DNA of 64,000 nucleotides from contig DRHW01000020.1 of NCBI GenBank assembly GCA_011053005.1, positions 62,001 through 126,000 of the forward strand. The letters are read 5' to 3'. This stretch comes from Methylophaga sp. (GTDB taxonomy: Bacteria > Pseudomonadota > Gammaproteobacteria > Nitrosococcales > Methylophagaceae). Made by a program: the position numbers and the translations under genes. The notes below the pieces were generated by a model. That model made no database searches, was not told where the DNA came from, and worked only from the letters and a program-made list of their open reading frames with translations. This document shows positions 17,547 to 27,137 of the stretch, in pieces (the first letter of the stretch is position 1; the number at the start of each line of letters is the position of its first letter).

Positions 17547-18962
17547 ATGCTCCGTTTCTGCTTGAGCCTCATATTTTTAATGATCAGCAGCAATGTTTGG
17601 TCAGCAAGCATTCAAGGTATGCGTTTATCTCAAGAAGGTAGCGATACGCGCCTTGTTATTGATCTTGATAAAGCCTTTAAATATCAAGTGTTTTCTCTAG
17701 CGAACCCCGCACGTTTAGTCGTTGATATCCACAACACACAACAGACACGTCCACTTAAAATTCCTGAACTATCAAGCAGTCCTATTCGCGCTATTCGCCA
17801 TGGCAGTCGCGGTAAAGACACATTACGTTTAGTGCTAGATTTACAACACTCCGTCGCTTATGAAAGCCGCACTTTAGCGGCACAAGAAAATTATCCTCAT
17901 CGCCTTGTGCTTGATTTGCATGACTCGGCGCCAACAAAAACAGCATCATCAGCTAACTCAACGCCACGACTCACCGAAAAACCTGCAACCATCATCGCGC
18001 CAAAGGCTCAGGCAACGGCGATTACAAAAGCTCCGCCAGTTCAAGTGCCTGTCAGCACCACCAATATTAAAATGCCCCCCCCCATTGCGACGGTCACTAA
18101 ATCTAAAAAATCGATGCCAAGACGCGACATTGTTATCGCGATAGATCCCGGTCACGGTGGACAAGATTCCGGCGCATTAGGTAAAAATGGCACTAAAGAA
18201 AAAGACATAGTGCTCTCGATTGCTAAACGTCTCGCTAAAATAGTCAATTCTGAACCAGGAATGCGTGCTTATTTAACTCGTGATACTGATATTTTCATTC
18301 CACTTCGTCACCGCATAGTCAAAGCACGACAAAATAAAGCAGATATGTTCATCTCGATCCATGCTGATGCGTTTAAAGATACCAAAGCGAAAGGGGCTTC
18401 GGTGTTTGTACTATCTCAACGAGGCGCCAGTAGTGAAGCGGCGCAAATGTTAGCTAACAAAGAAAACGCCGCTGATTTAGCTGGTGGTATTAGCTTAGAC
18501 GATAAAGATAATATGCTGGCATCCGTGTTGCTCGATTTATCACAAGATGCCAGTTTAGCAGCCAGTCTTGAAGTGGCTGATACCGTGTTATCAGGCTTAA
18601 AACGCGTGGGTAATGTGCACAAAAAACACGTCGAATCAGCCGCCTTTGTCGTATTGAAATCACCCGATATACCTTCGATTTTAGTTGAAACAGCCTTTGT
18701 TTCTAACCCAGATGAAGAACGTAAATTAAACTCGCCTGCTCATCAAAATAAAATTGCTCGAGCGATTTTATCGGGAATTAGTAATTATTTTCAGCGTAAT
18801 CCTTTGCCAGGTACAGGTGCGCCACAACAGCATATTGTCAGCAGCGGCGATACATTAAGCACTATCGCCCAACGCTATCAAGTCAGTATGATCGATATCA
18901 AAACGAGCAATAAACTGACTCGCTCTGATATCCATGTTGGCGAAGTCCTACTTATTCCTTAA
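17547..18962 (+). CDS. amiB: N-acetylmuramoyl-L-alanine amidase, AmiB/AmiC type, with AMIN and LysM domains
   Basis: 471 aa. A signal peptide ends near residue 22 (SSNVWSA). AMIN domain is at ~23-125, a low-complexity linker at ~130-190, and the Amidase_3 catalytic domain at ~195-410. Zinc-site residues are visible in IDPGHGGQDSGALG, MFISIHADAF and ILVETAFVSN. One LysM repeat ends the protein (HIVSSGDTLSTIAQRYQVSM). It splits septal peptidoglycan at cell division, probably under EnvC/NlpD-type activators. Position between tsaE and mutL matches E. coli amiB. Confidence 0.95.
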   Translation: MLRFCLSLIFLMISSNVWSASIQGMRLSQEGSDTRLVIDLDKAFKYQVFSLANPARLVVDIHNTQQTRPLKIPELSSSPIRAIRHGSRGKDTLRLVLDLQHSVAYESRTLAAQENYPHRLVLDLHDSAPTKTASSANSTPRLTEKPATIIAPKAQATAITKAPPVQVPVSTTNIKMPPPIATVTKSKKSMPRRDIVIAIDPGHGGQDSGALGKNGTKEKDIVLSIAKRLAKIVNSEPGMRAYLTRDTDIFIPLRHRIVKARQNKADMFISIHADAFKDTKAKGASVFVLSQRGASSEAAQMLANKENAADLAGGISLDDKDNMLASVLLDLSQDASLAASLEVADTVLSGLKRVGNVHKKHVESAAFVVLKSPDIPSILVETAFVSNPDEERKLNSPAHQNKIARAILSGISNYFQRNPLPGTGAPQQHIVSSGDTLSTIAQRYQVSMIDIKTSNKLTRSDIHVGEVLLIP

Positions 18963-19038
18963 ACATTGAGTTTGTTGAGCCCGACCATTTAGGTGGCCTG
19001 TTTTTATATCCGCTACTGGTATGCTGTAGAATAAAAGT

Positions 19039-20733
19039 ATGTCCGATCAGCAACGCATTCATGCCCTTCCCTTACATCTCGCCAATCAAATTGCTGCGGG
19101 AGAAGTTATCGAACGTCCTGCTTCTGTGGTTAAAGAGCTCGTCGAAAATAGTCTCGATGCAGGCGCCGATAACATTTTTATTGAAATCGAAGGTGCGGGC
19201 AATAAACTCATTCGCGTTCGTGACAACGGTGTTGGCATTCATCCTGAAGATTTACCGCTGGCGCTTAGTCGCCATGCCACCAGCAAACTGCATTCAAGTG
19301 AACAACTCAGTCACATTGCTAGCTTAGGTTTTCGTGGTGAAGCATTACCGAGTATTAGCTCGGTTTCGCGTTTGACACTCACCTCGCGTCAAGCTGATAG
19401 TGAATGTGCATGGCAACTTGCAGGCGATGAAAACAGTGCAATTAGCCCCGCTGCACATCCACAAGGCACGACGCTTGAAATCCGTGATTTATTCTTCAAT
19501 TTGCCGGCGAGACGACATTTTCTTCGTAGTAATAAAACAGAACAAAATCATATTTTAACAACGCTACAACGCTTAGCACTCAGTCAATTTTCCGTCGGAT
19601 TTCACTGTCAGTTATCCACCAGCACAAGTCTGAAATTACCAGCGGCTATGACGCTAGAGCAACAACAACAACGCATTGCTAAAATCTGTGGCAAAAATTT
19701 TATTAATAACAGTCTATATATTGAACAAGACTACGCTGACATAAAACTTAACGGTTGGTTAGGCAAAGCAGATGCCCATCGCCCACAAACCGACGTGCAG
19801 TATTTTTTCATAAATGGCCGTGTTATTCGCGACCGAGTTATTACCCATGCAATACGCCAAGCTTACAATGACAAAATTCCAGCAGGACGCCAACCCGCCT
19901 ATGTTTTATATCTGACGATTCCCTTAGATAGGGTTGATATTAATGTTCATCCGACCAAACATGAAGTGCGTTTTCGAGATGCCCGTTTAATTCATGGTTT
20001 GCTGACCAGCGCCTTGCAAGAAGCACTGTCTCATCAAGCAATCGCTAGTCAACAATCACAACCAGCGCCAAAGATAGGTCAAACGACATCTCGTGACAAC
20101 AAGCAACAATCAACGCACATAGCTGAACACAACACGCATTACCAAATAAGCGCACAGCCCTCATCTACTTCAACAGCATCGACAAACGGTACATTTGGCC
20201 AAGCCCTAACCCTAATAGAACAGCGTTATGTCATCACGCGAATAACGGAGGGATCATTATTAATCGACTTGCAACAAGCCGAACAACAGTTGCGTCGCCA
20301 ACAACTTCAACATGCCATCGATACGGATACACTGAGCACCAGACCAATATTAGTGCCGATTAGCTTGTCAGTAGACAAACATACAATGCTGCTAGCCACG
20401 CAACATCAAACATTATTAGAAAGCCTAGGCTTTCAACTACAATTACAGCCTCAATTATCGGCTTTATTGATCAGGAGTATTCCTAGCTTACTAGCTCAAA
20501 CTGACCTTAAAGTGTTGGTTAGCTCACTTTTAAACGCGCTAAGCGATCGTCAAAGAGGTAAAGTGTCATTGACTCTAATCCTGCATCAACATTTACCTGT
20601 AATCGCTATTAACCAGCTAGAGCAGGCTACACAGCTTTTAATCCAACTGAATGAATTCTCTATTGATGCACCGTGGTGTCGTCGACTTGATCAACAAACA
20701 CTGAATAGCTTATTCTCAAGCATCAGTCGCTAA
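19039..20733 (+). CDS. mutL: DNA mismatch repair protein MutL
   Basis: 564 aa. GHKL ATPase motifs are intact: ENSLDAGADNIFIE, DNGVGIHPEDLPLALSRHAT and GFRGEALPSISSVSRLT. The transducer domain holds FFINGRVIRDRVI and VDINVHPTKHEVRFRD. A Gln/Thr/Ser-rich linker (~335-390) joins the C-terminal dimerisation domain. The metal-binding DQHA(X)2E(X)4E endonuclease motif of MutH-less bacteria is absent; LLIDLQQAEQQLRRQQLQHA stands there instead. This agrees with a mutH gene at 38981-39706. Confidence 0.95.
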   Translation: MSDQQRIHALPLHLANQIAAGEVIERPASVVKELVENSLDAGADNIFIEIEGAGNKLIRVRDNGVGIHPEDLPLALSRHATSKLHSSEQLSHIASLGFRGEALPSISSVSRLTLTSRQADSECAWQLAGDENSAISPAAHPQGTTLEIRDLFFNLPARRHFLRSNKTEQNHILTTLQRLALSQFSVGFHCQLSTSTSLKLPAAMTLEQQQQRIAKICGKNFINNSLYIEQDYADIKLNGWLGKADAHRPQTDVQYFFINGRVIRDRVITHAIRQAYNDKIPAGRQPAYVLYLTIPLDRVDINVHPTKHEVRFRDARLIHGLLTSALQEALSHQAIASQQSQPAPKIGQTTSRDNKQQSTHIAEHNTHYQISAQPSSTSTASTNGTFGQALTLIEQRYVITRITEGSLLIDLQQAEQQLRRQQLQHAIDTDTLSTRPILVPISLSVDKHTMLLATQHQTLLESLGFQLQLQPQLSALLIRSIPSLLAQTDLKVLVSSLLNALSDRQRGKVSLTLILHQHLPVIAINQLEQATQLLIQLNEFSIDAPWCRRLDQQTLNSLFSSISR

Positions 20734-20763
20734 CCGTATTTCGTAAGAATTAGGGCAATCATT

Positions 20764-21861
20764 ATGGCAAACACATCTGCTAAACCTTCCATCATTCCGG
20801 CGTTCATCGCTCTGTTTGTTTTAGCTTTCGTTGCCTATTTGATGTTTACTAATCTCAAATCTACACGTGTAGAACATGATATTAGCCCGGCAATCGAAAT
20901 TATTGACCCTCCTCCTTTGATAGTAATTAAGCCCGAAGCTAAAGCGCTCACCCCCGAACAAGAGGCAGATATATTTGTAAATAATTTGGCGACCACCGAA
21001 GAATTTATCACCATCAATGAAAATGAAGACAGATTTGTCCGTAATGATAGCGTCATTGTACTGCCAGATTTAGAATATCAAGCCACCACAAAACAAGGGT
21101 TGCTCGCTGATAAAAGTCTTAATGCAGATACCCCGATCACCTTAAATTACGTTACCCATGACAAAGTAAAAACAACGCTAGCAGAGCTTAGCGATACGAT
21201 AGAAGATCCAGCAGCACCTATTACCATCATCACTGATGATGGTACGCAAATAATTTCACCGCTTGCCGACATACTCCACCATCAAGAGCTAGAATTAAGC
21301 ACAGAAATAACCTACATCATTCAACAAAAGCACCGTGTCGATACTACGGTTGGTGAATTGAAAAATATTGATATTCCCGCAGATTTACCACTCATAGCGA
21401 CGATTACACGCGGCTCTGAAGCGGTAACGTTAAAAGATCTCACTAAATCAGGTCGCTTGCCCGATGATGCTTTATTTTATTTACACCGCGTGACAGATCG
21501 TGATGTACAAGGTTTATGGGGGATCATTCAAGCAGGCTTAATTGAAAAATTTAAACAAGGCATCGAATTAGAAGGCATCACTCGTCATAAAGATCTTATT
21601 CAAGCGATTATCCCCGGTGATGCTGATGAAAAGCTACCTTCTGGTCTAAGCTCATTTTTAGGAAAAATCCTCAAAAGCAAGGTCGATAACAGCTATATTT
21701 ATAATCTAAAAACACGAAGTATGGGTCATGATGCAAATCTTATCTTTCCCGGTCAGCAACTTATCTTAATCCATTTTCCTAAGGTTGAGCTTAAGCAGAT
21801 TTATCAGTTTTTCTCAAAACAACAGCGTCAAAATGCTGAAACCTACGCCATTACAAATTAG
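20764..21861 (+). CDS. Unknown membrane-anchored periplasmic protein with possible degenerate LysM-like C-terminus
   Basis: 365 aa, family not recognised. One membrane segment at ~12-30 (AFIALFVLAFVAYLMF) gives an N-in, periplasmic topology. The rest is acidic and soluble, rich in Asp, Glu, Thr and Ile. LWGII at ~260 and NLIFPGQQLILI near 340 look like the two ends of a LysM module split by a long insertion; this is tentative. It starts 31 bp after mutL, probably in the same transcript, where many gammaproteobacteria have miaA-hfq. Given the neighbouring amidase, a cell-wall role is possible. Confidence 0.7.
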   Translation: MANTSAKPSIIPAFIALFVLAFVAYLMFTNLKSTRVEHDISPAIEIIDPPPLIVIKPEAKALTPEQEADIFVNNLATTEEFITINENEDRFVRNDSVIVLPDLEYQATTKQGLLADKSLNADTPITLNYVTHDKVKTTLAELSDTIEDPAAPITIITDDGTQIISPLADILHHQELELSTEITYIIQQKHRVDTTVGELKNIDIPADLPLIATITRGSEAVTLKDLTKSGRLPDDALFYLHRVTDRDVQGLWGIIQAGLIEKFKQGIELEGITRHKDLIQAIIPGDADEKLPSGLSSFLGKILKSKVDNSYIYNLKTRSMGHDANLIFPGQQLILIHFPKVELKQIYQFFSKQQRQNAETYAITN

Positions 21862-22079
21862 CCTGCCTGTATCCACCATCAAGCAGTCTAAATCTAGCTA
21901 TGCTTGATTTACTATTTCTGCTGATCGTCGGACTGATTATCGTCAGTGCTTGTATTGTTGCTAGAAAAGACAACTGACAAATCACAGTATCAAATTGTTG
22001 TGTTTGTCGCTTGTCTTAGTTAGTTAACTCATAGCAATGCTGTTATCCGATTATCTCCGCAAGTTCAGATCAACATATT

Positions 22080-25000
22080 TTATCGCCGCTCAAACTTACC
22101 ATATCTCAACATCACACTAGGTAACACGAGTAAATTAAGTATTGTCGATGAAATTAAACCGCCAATAATAATACTCGCCATCGGTCCCATTACTTCTCGG
22201 CCTGGACTATCAGAATTCATAGCGATCGGTAACATTGCCAAAGACGTCACCAAAGCAGTTATTAATATAGAAGGTAGTCGCTCTTTTGCACCACGAATCG
22301 CCGTATCAATATTCCACTCCGCCCCTTCTTCTACTAAATACTGAAAATGTGACACCAACATAATGGAGTTTCGTAGCGTAATACCAAACAAAGTGACAAA
22401 CCCCACCATCGAGCCTATCGACAACACACCATTGGTAAAGAGCACTGCAATCACGCCGCCTACCAGTGAGAAAGGTAGATTTATCAGTACTAGAGATGTA
22501 TTTCGTAAGCTTTTCAGTGCAATGAATAATAATATCAATACCGCTACGCCCGCTAATGCGGAATGAACGATCAAGTCTTCGCGTGATTGCGCTTGAGCCA
22601 CCGCTGCACCGGTAAATTCAGGATAAATATCTGTTGAAAATTCAACTTCATCATGCACTCGTTGCTTAAGCTCAGCAAAAAATGAAGTCAAATCACGTCC
22701 AGCAACATTACAAGTAACCGTCTGTAATCGCTGAGCACCAGCATGCAAAATCATATAACGACCAGAAACCTGTTTAATCGTTGCGACATCTTGCAGACGC
22801 AACATTACACCGTCCGCCGTATGAATCGGCAAATCAGCTACATCAGCAGGCTTTTGGCGTTGGGCAGCGGGCAATACCACAACGACATCAAACACGCGGT
22901 TGCCCTCTCGTACTTGACCCACAACCGCCCCATCAAAAGCAGTTTGTAGTATCTGCATCACATCGATAGGCTTCAACCCCCAAAGCGCTAACTCATCGAG
23001 TTTCAAACGAATCTCTAGTTGTGGCTCACCAGCTGGCGCGCGTAACTGCACATCTTCAGCACCATCAATATCACGCATTACAGCGGCAATTTGTTGTGCC
23101 TTGCGATCCAGTTCAGCGAGGTTTTGACCATAGACATTGACTACTACAGGTGCGGTATAACCAGAAATAGTCTCATCAATACGTTCCGTTAAAAACGTAT
23201 TCACTTCAGAGTTAATGCCCGGAAACGCCTCCAACACGTCGCGGATTTCATCTAATACTGCTTGTTGAGCAGGGCCATCCATCGGCTCAAGATCAATTTC
23301 ATATTCACTATAATGCGTACCAAATGTATCAGCACCACGCTCCGCACGCCCTGCCCATTGCGATGTAGATCGTACACCTTCAATTTTTGCCACACGTTTT
23401 TCTAGTTGCCCACCGATACGTAGTGATTCTGCGATCGATGTGCCCGGCACACTTGAGGTATGAATAATGTAATGACCTTCGCGCAGTTCGGGTAAAAAGC
23501 TTCCACCCAATAGCGGCAAAATAGCTAGACCAGCACAGCAAAAGATAATCACACTGCTAAACGTTATTTTTGGAAAACGACTGACTAGCCGCAAAACTGA
23601 ACCATAAATCGGATTTAACATGCGTACTAAAGGTGGTTCTTTATCACTCAAATCACCCCAACGTGTGAGTAAGATATGACATAAAGCAGGCGTTACTGTC
23701 AGCGCTATAACTAATGATGCAAAGATTGCCAAGATATAGGCTTCGCCCAAGGGTTGAAACATACGCCCCGCAACGCCACTCAGTGTCAATAATGGAACAA
23801 ATACCAACATCACTATAAAACTGGCATAAACGACTGAACTACGCACTTCCATTGAGGCTTTAAAAACTACATCCATCGTCGATTTTGGGGCTGGTAGAGC
23901 CGCATTCTCACGCAAGCGTCGGAATATATTTTCAGTGTCAATGATCGCATCGTCAATGACCTCACCCAATGCAATCGCCAACCCTCCGAGCACCATAATA
24001 TTCAGGTTAACGCCCATTTCTAATAAGACGATAACCGCAGTAAATAACGATAACGGGATCGCGGTAATCGAAATCAATGCAGTGCGTAAATTAAACAAAA
24101 ACAACACCAGCACCAACATTACCAAACCACCGCCAAGTAGTAGGTGCTCACGAATATTTGTTAATGACGTTTCAATATAGTTCGCCGGGCGAAATAAATT
24201 GTCATGTAATGTGACGCCATCAGTCGCAAAGGCACTTTTAAATTCACCTAAAGCATCTTCAATGCCGTGTGTTACCGCTAAGGTATTGGCTTTATATTGA
24301 CCAATCACCATCAATACAACGCCAGGCTTGCCACCTATTGCCGCACCACCAATTGAAGGCGCAGGTGCGGCGATTACAGTAGCCACATCACCCAATAGAA
24401 TATTCTCATTTGCGGTATGACGTAACACGACTTTAGCCAGCTGCTCAGCGGTCATGGGTTGTCCGGATATATTGAGCATCATCCGCTGGTTACCATTTTC
24501 TATATAACCACTAGCCATAATGCCTGTAGCCAATTTTGCGGCCTCAGTCACTTCATCAATCGCGATGTCGTAACGGGCTAATTTATCGGTATCAAGCTGT
24601 ATTTGTAATTGCTTTTCCTCTCCACCGAAGACGTTAATATCCGCTACGCCTTCTACGCTCAATAATCTAGGCAATAAGGTCCAATCGACCAGCGCGCGAA
24701 GCGTCATTAAGTCTTGGCTATCCGACGTTAAACCTAATGTCATAATAGTGCCAGATGAGGACTCCAGCGGCACCATGAGTGGCGGTCCAATATTCGCTGG
24801 CATTGCGTTATTTAACCCCAACAAACGTTCTGATACCAGCTGCCGGTCTAGATAAATATCAGTGCTGTCATAAAAAGTCAGTGTAACAACGGATAATCCT
24901 GGAATAGACTGTGAACGAATGGATTCCGTGCCCACTAATCCACCCAAGCCATTTTCGATTGGCTGAGTGACTAATACTTCAACTTGCTCAGCAGTAAGCC

Positions 25001-25163
25001 CTTGTGCCTCCGTTTGAATAATGACTTGTTTAGGGGCGAATTCAGGGAAAATATCTAAACTTGAGTTTGATAACTTATAAATACCATAGGCTAAAAGTAA
25101 TATGGCTAAAGCGGTAACAACGCCACGGTATCGAATAGAAAACGCAATAATATGTGACAGCAT
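22080..25163 (-). CDS. RND efflux permease, heavy-metal (CzcA/CusA) subfamily
   Basis: 1027 aa, full length for the family, with twelve membrane segments in the usual 1+5+1+5 pattern and two periplasmic loops. The N-terminus QVIIQTEAQGLTAEQVEVLV and VEGVADINVFGGEEKQLQI fit heavy-metal RND pumps. The proton-relay segment in TM4 reads ALGEVIDDAIIDTENIFRRL, keeping acidic residues but not matching the textbook CusA or CzcA signatures, so the metal is not predicted. It follows the adaptor gene by 2 bp. No outer-membrane channel gene is adjacent. Confidence 0.9.
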   Translation of the reverse strand: MLSHIIAFSIRYRGVVTALAILLLAYGIYKLSNSSLDIFPEFAPKQVIIQTEAQGLTAEQVEVLVTQPIENGLGGLVGTESIRSQSIPGLSVVTLTFYDSTDIYLDRQLVSERLLGLNNAMPANIGPPLMVPLESSSGTIMTLGLTSDSQDLMTLRALVDWTLLPRLLSVEGVADINVFGGEEKQLQIQLDTDKLARYDIAIDEVTEAAKLATGIMASGYIENGNQRMMLNISGQPMTAEQLAKVVLRHTANENILLGDVATVIAAPAPSIGGAAIGGKPGVVLMVIGQYKANTLAVTHGIEDALGEFKSAFATDGVTLHDNLFRPANYIETSLTNIREHLLLGGGLVMLVLVLFLFNLRTALISITAIPLSLFTAVIVLLEMGVNLNIMVLGGLAIALGEVIDDAIIDTENIFRRLRENAALPAPKSTMDVVFKASMEVRSSVVYASFIVMLVFVPLLTLSGVAGRMFQPLGEAYILAIFASLVIALTVTPALCHILLTRWGDLSDKEPPLVRMLNPIYGSVLRLVSRFPKITFSSVIIFCCAGLAILPLLGGSFLPELREGHYIIHTSSVPGTSIAESLRIGGQLEKRVAKIEGVRSTSQWAGRAERGADTFGTHYSEYEIDLEPMDGPAQQAVLDEIRDVLEAFPGINSEVNTFLTERIDETISGYTAPVVVNVYGQNLAELDRKAQQIAAVMRDIDGAEDVQLRAPAGEPQLEIRLKLDELALWGLKPIDVMQILQTAFDGAVVGQVREGNRVFDVVVVLPAAQRQKPADVADLPIHTADGVMLRLQDVATIKQVSGRYMILHAGAQRLQTVTCNVAGRDLTSFFAELKQRVHDEVEFSTDIYPEFTGAAVAQAQSREDLIVHSALAGVAVLILLFIALKSLRNTSLVLINLPFSLVGGVIAVLFTNGVLSIGSMVGFVTLFGITLRNSIMLVSHFQYLVEEGAEWNIDTAIRGAKERLPSILITALVTSLAMLPIAMNSDSPGREVMGPMASIIIGGLISSTILNLLVLPSVMLRYGKFERR

Positions 25164-25165
25164 GA

Positions 25166-26260
25166 TTAATCGTCATCCTCAATCTGCCACCTAAACTCTT
25201 CAGACAACAACATTTGACCACCGCGTATAACCAATGTCGAACCAGCATCAATCCCATCCGTCATAAAAACGCCGCCAGAGGCTGGCAAGCCTTTAAGTAA
25301 AGACTTACGCTGATAAAGATCTTCTTCAAGTTTTACATAGGCCCAAGCTTGACCTTCATTCCAAATAATTGCTTGATCAGGAATAAATACACCGGTTAGC
25401 GGCTTAGAACCCTGCGGTAACCAGACATCAACTCGCATACCTGTTCGCAGCTTTTTACTGGCGGTTTTAAAGAAATAGGTTTCGCTCTGAGTCATCTGAT
25501 CTGTTGGCAAAGCCGACGATACAAAATAAGCCTTCGGCGCATTTTTTCGTTTACCATTAAGTGCAACCCTAATAAAACTAACGTCCGCTGCTAAGGTTAA
25601 ATCAATGGGTAATGTCACTAATAACAAACTATCTTGTCTCGATAATAAGCGTTGCCATTCTTTTGAGTTTTCAGTCAAAATCCATGAAGCAACCACCTCA
25701 CCCCATGTCTGAGTGGCTTCATCGCGAACAGCTTGCTCGTCAAAATTAAGCCCCTGTAATCTTGCCTTTGCTGCCTGCCATTCTGCTTGGGCATAATTAA
25801 CATTTTTAGTTGCAACGCTACCTGCGCCTTTAGCCAACATTTTCAATCTAGCCAATTCTGCTGCTGCAGCTCGTTCAGTCACATTAGCAACATTCAAAGC
25901 CGCTATTGCCTGATGATGTTGCGCTCGCAATGCAAGCAATGGCCGTAAATTAACCACTGTTGCTAATGCTTTTGATTCTGGGAAAAAATTTGTTTCAACC
26001 AATACAGTGGCCTCAATACCAGCATCATCAGCCATGTCATGATCAATTCGAACCATCATTTTGCCTGCCATCATTTTTTCTGCGGCATCTGATGAATCGT
26101 CATCATCGTCTTGAACATTTTCTAGCGTCTCATTATCATTCTCGAACCAGTGTTTAACCTGTTCAAATAATGTAGCATTCGATACTGTAGGAACAATAAG
26201 TATTGCTGAAAACATCAGTAATACCCTAATCCACATACTTATTTTTCCGCGAAATTTCAT
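25166..26260 (-). CDS. RND periplasmic adaptor (membrane fusion protein)
   Basis: 364 aa with a signal peptide (ISMWIRVLLMFSAILIVPTV) and a very acidic, Met-containing segment near 45-75 (ENVQDDDDDSSDAAEKMMAG). That segment could bind metal, though this is inference. A helical part is at ~115-190 and beta-rich domains follow (RTGMRVDVWLPQGSKPLTGV; ending SEEFRWQIEDDD). Similarity to classical CusB/CzcB is weak by eye; the identification depends largely on its place directly before the RND permease. Confidence 0.75.
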   Translation of the reverse strand: MKFRGKISMWIRVLLMFSAILIVPTVSNATLFEQVKHWFENDNETLENVQDDDDDSSDAAEKMMAGKMMVRIDHDMADDAGIEATVLVETNFFPESKALATVVNLRPLLALRAQHHQAIAALNVANVTERAAAAELARLKMLAKGAGSVATKNVNYAQAEWQAAKARLQGLNFDEQAVRDEATQTWGEVVASWILTENSKEWQRLLSRQDSLLLVTLPIDLTLAADVSFIRVALNGKRKNAPKAYFVSSALPTDQMTQSETYFFKTASKKLRTGMRVDVWLPQGSKPLTGVFIPDQAIIWNEGQAWAYVKLEEDLYQRKSLLKGLPASGGVFMTDGIDAGSTLVIRGGQMLLSEEFRWQIEDDD

Positions 26261-26397
26261 GCCACGTCCATAGTTACTGTCATAAATGATGTCGTCATTA
26301 CATCATGCAAACAAGCCATGGACAAGATAATGATAAAATTAAACGTGTTTTCACTTGACACAACGCCTCGTAGAAGGTTTAATGCTCGACCTTAAAT

Positions 26398-26473
26398 GGC
26401 TCGATAGCTCAGTCGGTAGAGCAAGGGATTGAAAATCCCTGTGTCCCTGGTTCGATTCCAGGTCGAGCCACCA
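26398..26473 (+). tRNA. tRNA-Phe (GAA anticodon)
   Basis: 76 nt including an encoded CCA. All four stems fold: acceptor GGCTCGA/TCGAGCC, D-arm GCTCAGTCGGTAGAGC, anticodon arm AGGGATTGAAAATCCCT with GAA at the centre, and T-arm CCTGGTTCGATTCCAGG. The body closely follows E. coli tRNA-Phe. A terminator follows at 26486. Confidence 0.98.
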
Positions 26474-26485
26474 TTAAATATCTAG

Positions 26486-26518
26486 GCCCCAGCATTGTTT
26501 CAATGTTGGGGCTTTTTT
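26486..26518 (+). terminator. Rho-independent terminator after tRNA-Phe
   Basis: GCCCCAGCATTG and CAATGTTGGGGC pair as a 12-bp stem (one G-T pair) with a TTT loop, followed by six T. Confidence 0.92.
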
Positions 26519-27137
26519 ATTGGTGCGTTCATTTTGTGTCATTAGGATAGTCCCACACACAAAAACATGCTCAGAGAGCATTCATCAACTAACATTTCAA
26601 TACCTAAAACTAATTATATATTGATAGGCGATTTTTAAATTTAAGGATGTCGGCTTAACTCTGATATCAATCGAACATCTTAAATGTTAGTGACTAGTCA
26701 CCCCTTTCAATTTAACTAAAAGCTGAGCATCTTGAATAACAAAATAACAACAAACCTTAAATTCTAATGATTATCTAAATAAATCAGTATCAAAATTGAT
26801 ACCCATAAGTTTATTTAAATTAAGAGATATCCCCAGTAAGCTTCTAATATTTATCGTCAATTCATCGCAAAACAATAATGACTGCTGACGTAGTACTTTT
26901 TTATTCACTCATCCTAATTATCTAGAAGCCCCAAATCACCCCCGTTTTTACTGGCTAAAACGCTCATCGTCAATATCGCGTGTGGTAAAAAAAATACATA
27001 TTTAGCATTTCTCCCACAAAAAAAATATTTTTGTTGCAAAAGTGTTGCAAAAGTTTTCTAGATCGGGAGAATAGCTTTCAACCGAGTCTACTCCGGTTCG
27101 AGAGAATTTTAAGTAACTACTTTAAAGGTACATAAAA
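26519..27137. other. Gene-free porin leader region
   Basis: About 620 bp of AT-rich sequence with no supported gene on either strand. It holds a perfect 12-bp palindrome GTGACTAGTCAC at 26690-26701 and a tandem 11-bp repeat at 27033-27054. The length suggests substantial regulation of the porin, but no promoter with good -35 and -10 boxes was found by eye. Confidence 0.5.
27033..27054. repeat. Tandem 11-bp repeat upstream of porin
   Basis: GTTGCAAAAGT occurs twice with no gap, ending 83 bp before the porin start codon. An 11-bp period places both copies on the same DNA face, as expected for paired regulator subunits. Each contains TTGCAA, which could also serve as a -35 element. Confidence 0.5.

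Noticed and set aside
21900-21977. 25-codon hydrophobic ORF (MLDLLFLLIVGLIIVSACIV...)
   Set aside because: No convincing ribosome site and too short to support without conservation data; possible membrane microprotein but unproven.
26398-26473. tRNA-Phe as a possible integration site for a mobile island
   Set aside because: No integrase, no repeat of the tRNA 3' end nearby, and the neighbouring genes look like ordinary chromosome.
26690-26701. 12-bp palindrome GTGACTAGTCAC upstream of the porin as an operator
   Set aside because: About 440 bp from the start codon and single copy; a 12-bp palindrome by itself is weak evidence.
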